A DNA stretch of 38,273 bases, taken from an uncultured Eubacteriales bacterium (lineage in GTDB: Bacteria; Bacillota; Clostridia; Christensenellales; CAG-138). Made by a program: the position numbers and the translations under genes. Below the pieces are notes generated by a model that was not told where the DNA came from, searched no databases, and saw only the letters and a program-made list of their open reading frames with translations. Below are positions 31,459-38,273 of this stretch, piece by piece. How positions within the stretch are numbered: position 1 is the first letter of the stretch; every line of letters starts with the position of its first letter. Location of the stretch: assembly GCA_902798825.1 (NCBI GenBank), contig CADBYI010000018.1:1-38273 (forward strand), given 5' to 3'.

Positions 31459-32357
31459 AGCCTTTCCCCCTCCTCGTCTCTAACTTCGTCCACCCGGCCG
31501 CAGCCCACCAGCCGCACATATCGCTCAAAGGTCCGGGCCGCCAACAGGTGCTGCATGCCCTCCCGGTGCAGCAGCTCCTGGAAGGTGCCCCCGTGGGCGG
31601 TGCAAAGCACCGTGACGCCCCGGCTCTTCGCTTCCAGCACGGCCGCCACGTCCGAAGCAAGGTTCAGCTCGTCCGCCGCCAGGACCTGGGGCCCCATGGT
31701 GGCCAGCAGGCGCAGCAGCCCCTCCCCCTTGCCCACGCCGGACAGCACGTCCGTCCTATCCCCCAGGTCGAAGACGGCGCCCCCTTCCCCGGCGATCTCG
31801 AAGCGCTCGTCCACCACCCCCACCCGATGGGGGACAGCCCCGCAGCGGCCGTCGGAGACGAGGCGAACGATGTCCCGCAAAAGGGTGGTTTTGCCGCAGC
31901 CGGGGGCAGAGTACAGAAGCGTGGGGCGCAGCCGTCCCTCCACGAGAAGGGCCGGCAGGACCTCCTCCCCGCAGCCCACCACGGGCCGCAGGATCCGGAT
32001 GCAGAAGCCGGTGATCGCCGCCGGGGCGCCCGTTTCTGCCGCGATACGCCCGGTGATGCCCACCCGGCCGCCGCCCTTGAGCGTGAGGAAGCCTTGCTGT
32101 ATCTCCCTCTCCCAGGCGTATTGAGCGTGGTTGCAGAAGGCACAGAGGAGCTGCTCCTGCTCCCCCTCCCGCAGCATGGGCCGCCCGTTGGGGGCATAGA
32201 GCAGGCGGCTCCCCTGGGGCGTGACCACCTCCATGGGCTTGCCCAGCCGGAGCCGAAGCTCCGTCGCATCCGGCAGGGAAAGGGGCGCCAGGGCCTGACG
32301 CATATCCTCCGTCAACAGGGGCAACAGCCAGGTTTTCCAATCCGTTTTTTCTTCCAT
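31455..32357 (-). CDS. spoIIIAA: Stage III sporulation protein AA, ATPase
   Basis: 300 residues. Walker A SAPGCGKTTLLRDIVR, then VVDERFEIAG, DVLSGVGKGEGLLRLLATMGPQVLAADEL (Walker B region) and CTAHGG identify the secretion-type ATPase of the SpoIIIA channel. The start ATG (32357) has no strong ribosome-binding site. A sigma-E-type promoter would be expected between here and the terminator at 32400. CATAGAGT just before the ATG is a weak -10 candidate only. Confidence 0.95.
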   Translation of the reverse strand: MEEKTDWKTWLLPLLTEDMRQALAPLSLPDATELRLRLGKPMEVVTPQGSRLLYAPNGRPMLREGEQEQLLCAFCNHAQYAWEREIQQGFLTLKGGGRVGITGRIAAETGAPAAITGFCIRILRPVVGCGEEVLPALLVEGRLRPTLLYSAPGCGKTTLLRDIVRLVSDGRCGAVPHRVGVVDERFEIAGEGGAVFDLGDRTDVLSGVGKGEGLLRLLATMGPQVLAADELNLASDVAAVLEAKSRGVTVLCTAHGGTFQELLHREGMQHLLAARTFERYVRLVGCGRVDEVRDEEGERL

Positions 32358-32399
32358 GGTCCACTCTATGACCTGTCCATCCGCCCCATGTGCAGGCAA

Positions 32400-32430
32400 C
32401 AAAAAAAGCGGCTCGCGTCGGCGAACCGCT
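32400..32430 (-). terminator. Terminator of the U32 peptidase-family gene
   Basis: On the minus strand AGCGGTTCGC, loop CGAC, GCGAGCCGCT, then seven T. It separates the U32 gene from spoIIIAA, which must have its own promoter in the remaining 43 bp. Confidence 0.9.
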
Positions 32431-32445
32431 GATGTATTTGTGGAT

Positions 32446-34470
32446 TTATAGCAGTGTTCGAAAGGCCAGGCCGGAGGTCCGATCGAACCAGGGGGCCTCC
32501 CCCCGCCGGAAGCCCTCATACACCCGGCGGCAGGTCTCTTTGTCCTCCGTGGCGAAGTACAGCGTCACGAAATCGAAGGGGGGCAACGCCTTGTCCCCCA
32601 GGTACAGGGGCACGGAGTTGAGGAGGGTGGTGTACCGCCGGTCGTGGCAGACCATGGGAAAGACCACGCCCTTTCGATCCACCAGCTCCGGCCGGCCGCT
32701 ACAGGCGCCGCAGCCCTTCTCCCCCCGGGCCGGGCAGGCGCGGAACTGCATGATGGGGAATCGACCGTATCCAAGGATGCCCCGGGGCTTTTCCCCGCCC
32801 AGTTTTGAACCCATTTTCACGGGCAGCTCGAAAGACAGAGTGGTGTCCGCAAGGCCCATGGCCTCGTATTCTTCCAGGGCCAGCGTGTTGGTCACGTTCA
32901 GGGTAGGGCCGCCGTGGACGGTGAGCCCCGTCTGCCGCGCCATGACCAGCTCGCAAAGGTTCCCCACCACCGCGTCCGTGAGACCCTTCTCCCTCAAGGC
33001 AGACAGCCGATCCTTGGCCGACTGCTCCTCCAGAGGCCAGACCAGTTGAGGCAGCTCCGCCCAGATGGGGGTTTCCCCCGCCAGCAGGTCGGGATGCCGT
33101 TCGATCTCCTCCATGGGTAAAACGATCGCCTCCGCCCCCGGCGCGGAAAAGGCCTGCTCCGCCTTTTCGAACCGGAGCCGAAGCCCCTGCTTTTTCGGCG
33201 CATACGGCGTGATCACCGGCGCTTCCATGGGCTGTATGGCATAGCCGTTGCCCCGGCTGCGCACCGTCAGCAGCTGCTCAAGGGCCTCCCGGCGAAGGCC
33301 GTTCACCACGGACCCGGGCACGGGCAACGATTCCGGAAGGGTCACGCGGCAGTCCCGAACGGTGAAGGGCGTGCCCCCGGTCTTGTTCAGGTTCCGCCGG
33401 GCCATATCCTCGGTGAGGGGGGCCATATCCGCCCGCTCAATGGGAACGGAGGAAACGACCGCGTGCCCGGCCTCGTCCGCCACCTGTAAGCTAAGGACGC
33501 CATCCGCTGCTTCCAGGGCCATATCCACGGCCACGCCGGGGTACTCCCGCCGATACAGCTCGCTCAGCTTTCCAACGACGGTCCTGGAGGCCGCCGCGTC
33601 CTCCACCGTGCGGACGCCGAACATCTTTACGTTCCGCCTGCCGGTGAGATACCCGTCGGTGAAGCCGCTGCGGGAGAACACCGCCTGGAGGGTGGCCATG
33701 TCCGGCTCCCGTCCCTCCAGCGCAGCCCGGACCGCGGTGACGGCGGCGGCCACGTATTCGGGCCGCTTCATGCGTCCCTCGATCTTCACGGAGCAGACCC
33801 CCGCCGCTTCCAGGGAGCGCACCCGGGGAATGAAGGACATGTCCTTCAAAGACAAAGCATAGGGCCGTCCGTTGCAGGATGAGTTGAGCCGGCAGGGTTG
33901 GGCGCACAGGCCCCGATTGCCGCTTCGCTCCCCCATCATGGCGGAGTAATAGCACATGCCGGACACGCTCATGCACAGGGCCCCGTGGACGAAGACCTCC
34001 AATTCCGCCCTGGTTTGCTCCCGTATCCCGCGAATCTCCTCCAGCGTCAGCTCCCGGGCCAGGACCACCCGGGAAAAGCCCATCCCTTCCAGGGCCCGTA
34101 CCCCGGCGGCGTTGTGAACGGACATCTGGGTGGAGCCCACCAGGGGCAGATCGGGACAGATGGTTTTCAGCACTCTCGCCACGGCCAGATCCTGAACGAT
34201 GATCCCGTCGGGGCCAGCCTCCGCCACCTCCCGGGCCGCCGCCAAAAAGGCGGGCAGTTCCTCGTCCCGGATGAGGGTGTTGAGGGTCACATACACCTTC
34301 ACCCCCCGGCCGTGGCAGTAGTTCACCGCCTCAGAAAGGCTGTTATCCTTGAAGTTGTCCGCATTGCGCCGGGCATTGAAGGCGCCGGTGCCCAAATAGA
34401 CCGCGTCGGTGCCGCTGCGCACGGCGGCGATCAGGCTTTGCTCGTTTCCGGCAGGAGCCAATATCTCCAT
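32446..34470 (-). CDS. U32 peptidase-family protein with DUF3656, RNA hydroxylase type (RlhA-like)
   Basis: 674 residues. The N-terminal U32 domain reads MEILAPAGNEQSLIAAVRSGTDAVYLG, VFVHGALCMSVSGMCYYS, SGNRGLCAQPCR and VKIEGRMKRPEYVA. The cysteines of the middle motifs, with others later, are the iron-sulfur ligands known in this family. The C-terminal third has the DUF3656-type region and a CPARGEKGCGACSGRPEL cluster. Relatives add hydroxyl groups to tRNA U34 (TrhP) or 23S rRNA C2501 (RlhA). The length and DUF3656 favour RlhA. ATG at 34470 follows GGGAGG. Own promoter and terminator. Confidence 0.9.
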   Translation of the reverse strand: MEILAPAGNEQSLIAAVRSGTDAVYLGTGAFNARRNADNFKDNSLSEAVNYCHGRGVKVYVTLNTLIRDEELPAFLAAAREVAEAGPDGIIVQDLAVARVLKTICPDLPLVGSTQMSVHNAAGVRALEGMGFSRVVLARELTLEEIRGIREQTRAELEVFVHGALCMSVSGMCYYSAMMGERSGNRGLCAQPCRLNSSCNGRPYALSLKDMSFIPRVRSLEAAGVCSVKIEGRMKRPEYVAAAVTAVRAALEGREPDMATLQAVFSRSGFTDGYLTGRRNVKMFGVRTVEDAAASRTVVGKLSELYRREYPGVAVDMALEAADGVLSLQVADEAGHAVVSSVPIERADMAPLTEDMARRNLNKTGGTPFTVRDCRVTLPESLPVPGSVVNGLRREALEQLLTVRSRGNGYAIQPMEAPVITPYAPKKQGLRLRFEKAEQAFSAPGAEAIVLPMEEIERHPDLLAGETPIWAELPQLVWPLEEQSAKDRLSALREKGLTDAVVGNLCELVMARQTGLTVHGGPTLNVTNTLALEEYEAMGLADTTLSFELPVKMGSKLGGEKPRGILGYGRFPIMQFRACPARGEKGCGACSGRPELVDRKGVVFPMVCHDRRYTTLLNSVPLYLGDKALPPFDFVTLYFATEDKETCRRVYEGFRRGEAPWFDRTSGLAFRTLL

Positions 34471-34497
34471 GGCTGAACCTCCCTCTCGTTTGGTTCC

Positions 34498-34526
34498 ATT
34501 ATAGCGGACCAAATCCCACCTTGCAA
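34498..34526 (-). promoter_or_regulatory. Promoter of the U32 gene, sharing its -35 with the divergent promoter
   Basis: TTGCAA (34521-34526), 17 bp, TATAAT (34498-34503). Confidence 0.8.
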
Positions 34527-34549
34527 TCGCTCTTTTCTGCGGGTATACT
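34521..34549 (+). promoter_or_regulatory. Promoter of the E2-like gene, sharing its -35 with the divergent promoter
   Basis: The same palindromic TTGCAA (34521-34526), 17 bp, TATACT (34544-34549). Polymerase cannot occupy both promoters at once. Confidence 0.8.
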
Positions 34550-34577
34550 ATAGGAAACCTGGGAAAGGCATATCAAA

Positions 34578-35468
34578 ATGGAAGCGAAGCAGTTCAAAAA
34601 AAGATGGGGTGATCGAAAGGACGGCCGCCGGATACGGAGCCTCACCGCCATGGCCATGGTCTCCCCCTATATCATGGTGACCCGGAACACCTCCAGCAAT
34701 CTCTTCCGGGATACGGTGGAGATCACGGAGATCGAGAAATATATCCGGGAAAAGCGAAGAGCGGGCCTGAACAACTTCGGCATCATGCACGTGATCATCG
34801 CCGCTTATGTGCGGGCCGTCGCCAATCGCCCCGCCATCAATCGGTTCATCGCGGGCCAGAAGATATATGCCCGGGACGAGTATATCGAAATGTCCCTGGT
34901 GGTGAAGAAGGAGATGTCCGCCGACTCCCCCGACACCTGCATCAAGCCCATTTTGGACGCCCACGACACGGCCGCGGATATCTACAACAAGATCAACGTC
35001 CTCATCGAGCAGAACAAGGCCACGTCCGAGCTGAACAACAACTTCGACAACGTGGCCAAGCTCTTTTCCTTCATTCCCGGGGTGCTGCTGAAGTTCGCCG
35101 TTTGGCTGTTGAAGCTTTTGGATTACTTCGATCTGCTCCCCCGGAAGCTGACCATGGCCAGCCCCTTTCACGCCTCGTTCTTCATCACGTCCATGGGCTC
35201 CCTGGGCATCCCGCCTATCTACCACCATCTCTATGACTTCGGCAACATACCGGTGTTTTTGGCCTTCGGGTCCAAGTATCGAAAGAACGAGCTGAACGGG
35301 GACGGGAGCGTGTCGGAGAAGAAATACATCGACATCACCGCCGTGACCGACGAGCGCATATGCGACGGCTTCTACTACGCCTCCGCCTTCAAGCTCATGC
35401 GCACCTTCCTGAAAAACCCGTCCGTTCTCGACGAGCCGGTGCCGGGCCCCGTTCGGGACGTGGATTAG
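34578..35468 (+). CDS. Stand-alone 2-oxoacid dehydrogenase E2-like acyltransferase domain protein
   Basis: 296 residues with a chloramphenicol-acetyltransferase-like fold: SPYIMVTRNTSSNLFRDTVEIT at the N-terminus, ASPFHASFFITSMGSLGIPPIYHHLYDFG in the middle and VTDERICDGFYYASAFKLM near the end. There is no lipoyl or subunit-binding domain. The last motif corresponds to the E2 catalytic HRVxDG, but His is Glu here. The protein therefore probably does not use the normal E2 chemistry. Related stand-alone proteins are common in Firmicutes and uncharacterised to my knowledge. The next gene follows after 3 nt. Confidence 0.85.
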   Translation: MEAKQFKKRWGDRKDGRRIRSLTAMAMVSPYIMVTRNTSSNLFRDTVEITEIEKYIREKRRAGLNNFGIMHVIIAAYVRAVANRPAINRFIAGQKIYARDEYIEMSLVVKKEMSADSPDTCIKPILDAHDTAADIYNKINVLIEQNKATSELNNNFDNVAKLFSFIPGVLLKFAVWLLKLLDYFDLLPRKLTMASPFHASFFITSMGSLGIPPIYHHLYDFGNIPVFLAFGSKYRKNELNGDGSVSEKKYIDITAVTDERICDGFYYASAFKLMRTFLKNPSVLDEPVPGPVRDVD

Positions 35469-35471
35469 CCT

Positions 35472-36062
35472 ATGGCGTCCGCCAAGCGAAAAAGGAACCT
35501 TTCCATCTATACCCTGCCCATCCTGTTCTGCGGGCTGCTGGTGGTTTTGACCCTCGTCAAGGATCGCTCCAAAGAGCAGCCGGTGAAGGCCGTCCTGCAG
35601 GCGGGGGAACAGCTGACCTTGAGCGCGGAAGCCATCGAAAACTATCTCTATTCCGCCGGATTCACCCTGCAGAACGAAACCCTGCTGGACGGGGAGGGCA
35701 AGGAAGCGGGCGCCCTGACCGTGGAAACCAACGAAAGCGGCACCATCGCGGGCATGACGCTGACCTTTCCCCTGCCCACCTATATCGACACCGGGGACGG
35801 CGACATCCTGGCGGATTTGAAGGGGGCCCACGACGCAGGCGCACAGCGGGGCGAGGAGTTGTTCCTGGCCCTGTTCGACGCCATCGCCGCCACGGACAAT
35901 CGGGTGGCCACCCGCCGGGACAGCGCCCTGGAAAAGCTTCGGCAAACCATGGCCGCCGGCAAAGCCACGTCCCAGGCCGCCAACAGCTGGCGGTTCGGCT
36001 TCTCCCTGGAGCCCGGGATGTTCGAAGGCACGGGCACCATCCAGTTTACACTTGTAAAATAG
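35472..36062 (+). CDS. Membrane-anchored protein of unknown function
   Basis: 196 residues. A basic N-terminus (MASAKRKRNLSIY) precedes one hydrophobic helix (TLPILFCGLLVVLTLV), followed by an exported soluble domain. That domain contains AEAIENYLYSAGFTLQNETLL, TFPLPTYIDTGDGDI and GFSLEPGMFEGTGTIQFTLVK. No cysteines, no known motif. It lies 3 nt after the E2-like gene, so the two are co-transcribed; GTGGATTAGCCT before the ATG offers little Shine-Dalgarno. Ends in TAG. I do not recognise the family. Confidence 0.8.
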   Translation: MASAKRKRNLSIYTLPILFCGLLVVLTLVKDRSKEQPVKAVLQAGEQLTLSAEAIENYLYSAGFTLQNETLLDGEGKEAGALTVETNESGTIAGMTLTFPLPTYIDTGDGDILADLKGAHDAGAQRGEELFLALFDAIAATDNRVATRRDSALEKLRQTMAAGKATSQAANSWRFGFSLEPGMFEGTGTIQFTLVK

Positions 36063-36147
36063 CTGTATTCCGAACATATTCCTCTTTTCTGTGACGTTTT
36101 GGACGAACCCCGTTGCTATGCCCGAAGCAGGGAAGGGAGGCCAAGGA

Positions 36148-36176
36148 GGAACCGCGTCCCAGTTTGGACCGGTTCC
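36148..36176 (+). other. Stem-loop between the orphan gene and the YitT gene
   Basis: GGAACCG and GTCC (36148-36159) pair with GGAC and CGGTTCC (36166-36176), 11 bp with one bulge. The following sequence is only moderately T-rich, so termination is uncertain. The rest of 36063-36204 shows nothing else. Confidence 0.4.
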
Positions 36177-36204
36177 CTGGATATTGATTTTCCTCTGTCG
36201 CCCC

Positions 36205-36233
36205 TTGCAAAATGAATACAAACATGATAGTAT
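36205..36233 (+). promoter_or_regulatory. Promoter of the YitT gene
   Basis: TTGCAA (36205-36210), 17 bp, TAGTAT (36228-36233), 36 bp before the GTG start. Confidence 0.6.
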
Positions 36234-36268
36234 ACAGACTGTCATAAGGTCGAAGGGGGCTGGAAACG

Positions 36269-37144
36269 GTGAAAAAGCTGAAGAAATCCTTTTGCATAGA
36301 GGAATGGGGCAAGGACATTCTGGCGGACGTGCTGGGAGCGCTGCTCTATGGCGCGGGCGTATATGTGTTCGCCGTGAACGCCAACTTCGCGCCGGGGGGC
36401 ATAACGGGCCTCGCCATTTTGGTGAACCACTTCTTCCCCTTCCTCCCCATCGGCACACTGACCGTGCTCATCAACATTCCGGTCATTCTGCTGTGCTATG
36501 CGTATCTGGGGAAAAAGTATTTGCTGAAGTCCATCATCTCCATGGGCATCATCGCCTTCGTGCTGGACGTGGTCTACCCCCACGTGCCCGCCTACAGCGG
36601 GGACCCGCTGCTGGCCGCCCTGTTCGCGGGCCTGCTCTCCGGGGTGGGCCTGGCCCTCATCTACGCCCGGGGCTTCTGCACCGGCGGGTCCGACTTCGTC
36701 ATCATGGCCATCCGCAAGAAGTTCCCCCACCTGTCCGTAGGGTCCATCACCCTGCTCATCGACGGGTGCATCATCCTGGCCGGCGGGTTCGTCTTCGGCC
36801 GGGTGGACGCAGTGCTCCAGGGCATCGTCATGACGGCGGCCAGCACGGTGATGATCGACAAGATCCTCTACGGCACCGGCTCCGGCAAGCGCATCACCGT
36901 CATCACCGACAAGGGCCAGGAGGTGGCGGACGCCATCGGCAAGCAGATCGGCCGGGGCGTGACCATGATGCAGGTCACCGGCGCCTATTCCGGTCTCCCC
37001 CACACGCTGCTCCTATGCGCCTGTTCCAACGCCGAGGGGTATCGGGTGAAGAAGCTGGTCTACTCCATCGACGAAAAGGCCCTCATCATGATCTCCCCCA
37101 ACGACGAGGTGTACGGCCTGGGGTTCAAGAACCCGGAGGATTGA
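36269..37144 (+). CDS. YitT family membrane protein with C-terminal DUF2179
   Basis: 291 residues. Five to six membrane helices (from about residue 18 to 190) contain NFAPGGITGLAILVNHFF, ALIYARGFCTGGSDFVIMAI and SITLLIDGCIILAG, the YitT pattern. The cytosolic DUF2179 domain follows (KRITVITDKGQEVADAIGKQIGRGVTMMQVTGAYSG, ending LIMISPNDEVYGLGF). The start is a GTG at 36269 with AAGGGGGC upstream. Transport is usually assumed for YitT proteins; the substrate is unknown. Confidence 0.93.
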   Translation: MKKLKKSFCIEEWGKDILADVLGALLYGAGVYVFAVNANFAPGGITGLAILVNHFFPFLPIGTLTVLINIPVILLCYAYLGKKYLLKSIISMGIIAFVLDVVYPHVPAYSGDPLLAALFAGLLSGVGLALIYARGFCTGGSDFVIMAIRKKFPHLSVGSITLLIDGCIILAGGFVFGRVDAVLQGIVMTAASTVMIDKILYGTGSGKRITVITDKGQEVADAIGKQIGRGVTMMQVTGAYSGLPHTLLLCACSNAEGYRVKKLVYSIDEKALIMISPNDEVYGLGFKNPED

Positions 37145-37208
37145 GCTTGACGGCCCCTGGGAAAGGGGATAAGATGTGGTCGAGCAGAGTATAGGGAGGA
37201 TAGACGCC

Positions 37209-37517
37209 ATGGCCCATAGCGAAGCCTTTTATAAGAAGCCCGAGGAGTGCCACTACTCCTTCTTCCAACACAAGGAATGCGAGTTCTTTCCCTGCCATAA
37301 GACGGAGCATCCCGAGGACTTCAACTGCCTTTTCTGCTATTGCCCCTTGTACGCCCTGGGGGAGAAGTGCAAGGGGAACTTCCGCTACACGGAGAACGGC
37401 GTGAAGGATTGCTCGGGCTGCATGGTGCCCCACAACCGCAAGAGCTACAGCTATATCATCTCCCGCTATCCGGAGCTGATGGAGCTGGCCAAGCGGAAGG
37501 AGGAAGGCCATGAATGA
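37209..37517 (+). CDS. Cysteine-rich small-domain metal-binding protein
   Basis: 102 residues with ten cysteines, most of them in CEFFPCHKT, NCLFCYCPLYALGEKC and DCSGCMVPH, the pattern of the cysteine-rich small domain found alone or near cobalamin genes. The cysteines suggest one or more zinc or iron-sulfur sites. The start at 37209 is chosen for its GGGAGG, 9 nt upstream; a GTG at 37176 would add 11 residues. Its end overlaps the nitroreductase gene by 8 nt. Cytosolic. Confidence 0.88.
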   Translation: MAHSEAFYKKPEECHYSFFQHKECEFFPCHKTEHPEDFNCLFCYCPLYALGEKCKGNFRYTENGVKDCSGCMVPHNRKSYSYIISRYPELMELAKRKEEGHE

Positions 37518-38241
37518 GACCATCCGCCTGCTGAACGAGCGCAAGTCCGTTCGGGTGTATGCGCCCGGCCCCCTGGCGCCCGAGGTGAAAACAGCCATCC
37601 TGAACGCCGCCCTCCAGGCCCCCACCGCCGGGAACATGACCCTGTACACCATCTTGGACATCACGGACCAGGCGCTGAAGGAGCGGCTCAGCGAGACCTG
37701 TGACCACCAGCCCTTCATCGCCACAGCGCCCTTGGTCCTCATCTTTTGCGCGGACTACCACCGCTGGTTCACCCTCTTCGAGCAGGATGAGCCCGCCACC
37801 CGCCGCCCGGGGGAAGGGGATCTGCTGCTGGCCGTGTCGGACGCCCTCATCGCCGCCCAGAACGCGGTGACGGCGGCGGAAGCCCTGGGGGTGGGCTCCT
37901 GCTATATCGGGGACATTTTGGAGAACTTTGAAATCCATAAGGAGCTGCTGAAGCTCCCCGCTTATGTGCTGCCCGCGGCCATGGTGGTCTTCGGCGTGCC
38001 CACGGAGGGCCAGAAAGCCAGGCCCAAGCCGCCCCGGTTCAAGGTGGAGGACGTGGTCTGCGAAAACGCCTACGCCGAGCGGGACTTTGCCGCCATGCTC
38101 AGGGAGCGGCAGGGCCTGAGCCCGGAGGAGTTTGAGAAGTGGATCGGCGGATTTAGGTCCTTTAAATGGGATTGCGAGTTCTCGAAGGAGATGACCCACT
38201 CCGTGCAGGCCATGCTGAAAGCCTGGCAAGAGGGCAACTGA
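37510..38241 (+). CDS. Nitroreductase family flavoprotein
   Basis: 243 residues. LLNERKSVRVYAPGPLAPEVKTAILNAALQAPTAGNM is the FMN-binding N-terminal pattern of the nitroreductase fold. It continues with DALIAAQNAVTAAEALGVGSCYIGDI and ends with a longer C-terminal extension (about 180-243) found in the FMN-oxidoreductase subgroup. AGGAGGAAGG precedes the ATG, inside the cysteine-rich gene. Reduction of a nitro or quinone compound with NAD(P)H is family knowledge; the natural substrate is unknown. Confidence 0.92.
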   Translation: MNETIRLLNERKSVRVYAPGPLAPEVKTAILNAALQAPTAGNMTLYTILDITDQALKERLSETCDHQPFIATAPLVLIFCADYHRWFTLFEQDEPATRRPGEGDLLLAVSDALIAAQNAVTAAEALGVGSCYIGDILENFEIHKELLKLPAYVLPAAMVVFGVPTEGQKARPKPPRFKVEDVVCENAYAERDFAAMLRERQGLSPEEFEKWIGGFRSFKWDCEFSKEMTHSVQAMLKAWQEGN

Positions 38242-38273
38242 GCAAAAAGGTTTTTTGAAAAAACACTTGCATT

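Noticed and set aside
32357..32400. Sigma-E promoter for spoIIIA
   Set aside because: Expected on biological grounds, but only a weak CATAGAGT is visible with no convincing -35, so no feature was recorded.
38242..38273. Promoter or terminator at the right edge (GTTTTTTGAAAAAAC, then TTGCAT)
   Set aside because: The AT palindrome and a possible -35 are cut by the window end; too little sequence to decide.

Overview
The window reads as a chromosomal segment of a GC-rich, spore-forming Firmicute of class Clostridia. The evidence is a complete spoIIIA sporulation operon, the Firmicute gene order xseA-xseB-ispA-dxs-tlyA-nadK-argR-recN, the Asp23/AmaP/DUF2273 envelope module, a DUF3798-type ABC transporter, and vegetative promoters close to TTGACA-17-TATAAT. 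I cannot name a species; an uncultured gut Oscillospirales- or Christensenellales-like lineage is a guess from GC content and gene content. No phage, transposase, integrase or CRISPR array is visible.

Layout. 1-1047 (minus): a secreted repeat protein, cut off by the window edge and interrupted by one in-frame TAG. It is preceded by a leader holding a (TCTG)10 microsatellite directly behind a strong promoter. 1368-3354 (minus): rsmD-coaD-coiled-coil protein. 3592-9231 (minus): a five-gene ABC import cassette (DUF3798 binding protein, tandem ATPase, two permeases, small membrane protein) with a 155-nt leader and two intercistronic stem-loops. 9535-10740: eight minus-strand tRNA genes (Arg-His-Gln-Lys-Leu-Gly-Gly-Lys). 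The last is followed by a roughly 150-bp periodic array of palindromes built on copies of the tRNA-Lys 3' end. 10819-15040 (minus): queA-tgt-tsaE-tsaB-rimI-SEC-C protein, a tRNA-modification operon. 15166-17354 (plus): DUF1538 membrane protein plus a P-II-like protein. 17417-27962 (minus): Asp23-AmaP-DUF2273-nusB-TsaD paralog-xseAB-ispA-dxs-tlyA, then nadK-argR-recN from a second promoter. 28040-32357 (minus): spoIIIAA to spoIIIAH, with spoIIIAF reduced to its membrane part. 32446-34470 (minus): a U32/DUF3656 RNA hydroxylase-type protein. 34578-38241 (plus): an E2-like protein, a membrane-anchored orphan, a YitT/DUF2179 membrane protein, a cysteine-rich metal-binding protein and a nitroreductase.

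Working together. queA and tgt act in successive steps of queuosine synthesis, and tsaE/tsaB in t6A synthesis. ispA and dxs feed isoprenoid synthesis, xseA/xseB form exonuclease VII, and the SpoIIIA proteins build the forespore-mother cell channel. Most genes inside operons overlap by 4 nt (ATGA), which implies translational coupling. Standard code is in use: queA, spoIIIAG and the 35472 gene all end in TAG, so the TAG inside the first gene is best read as a nonsense mutation.
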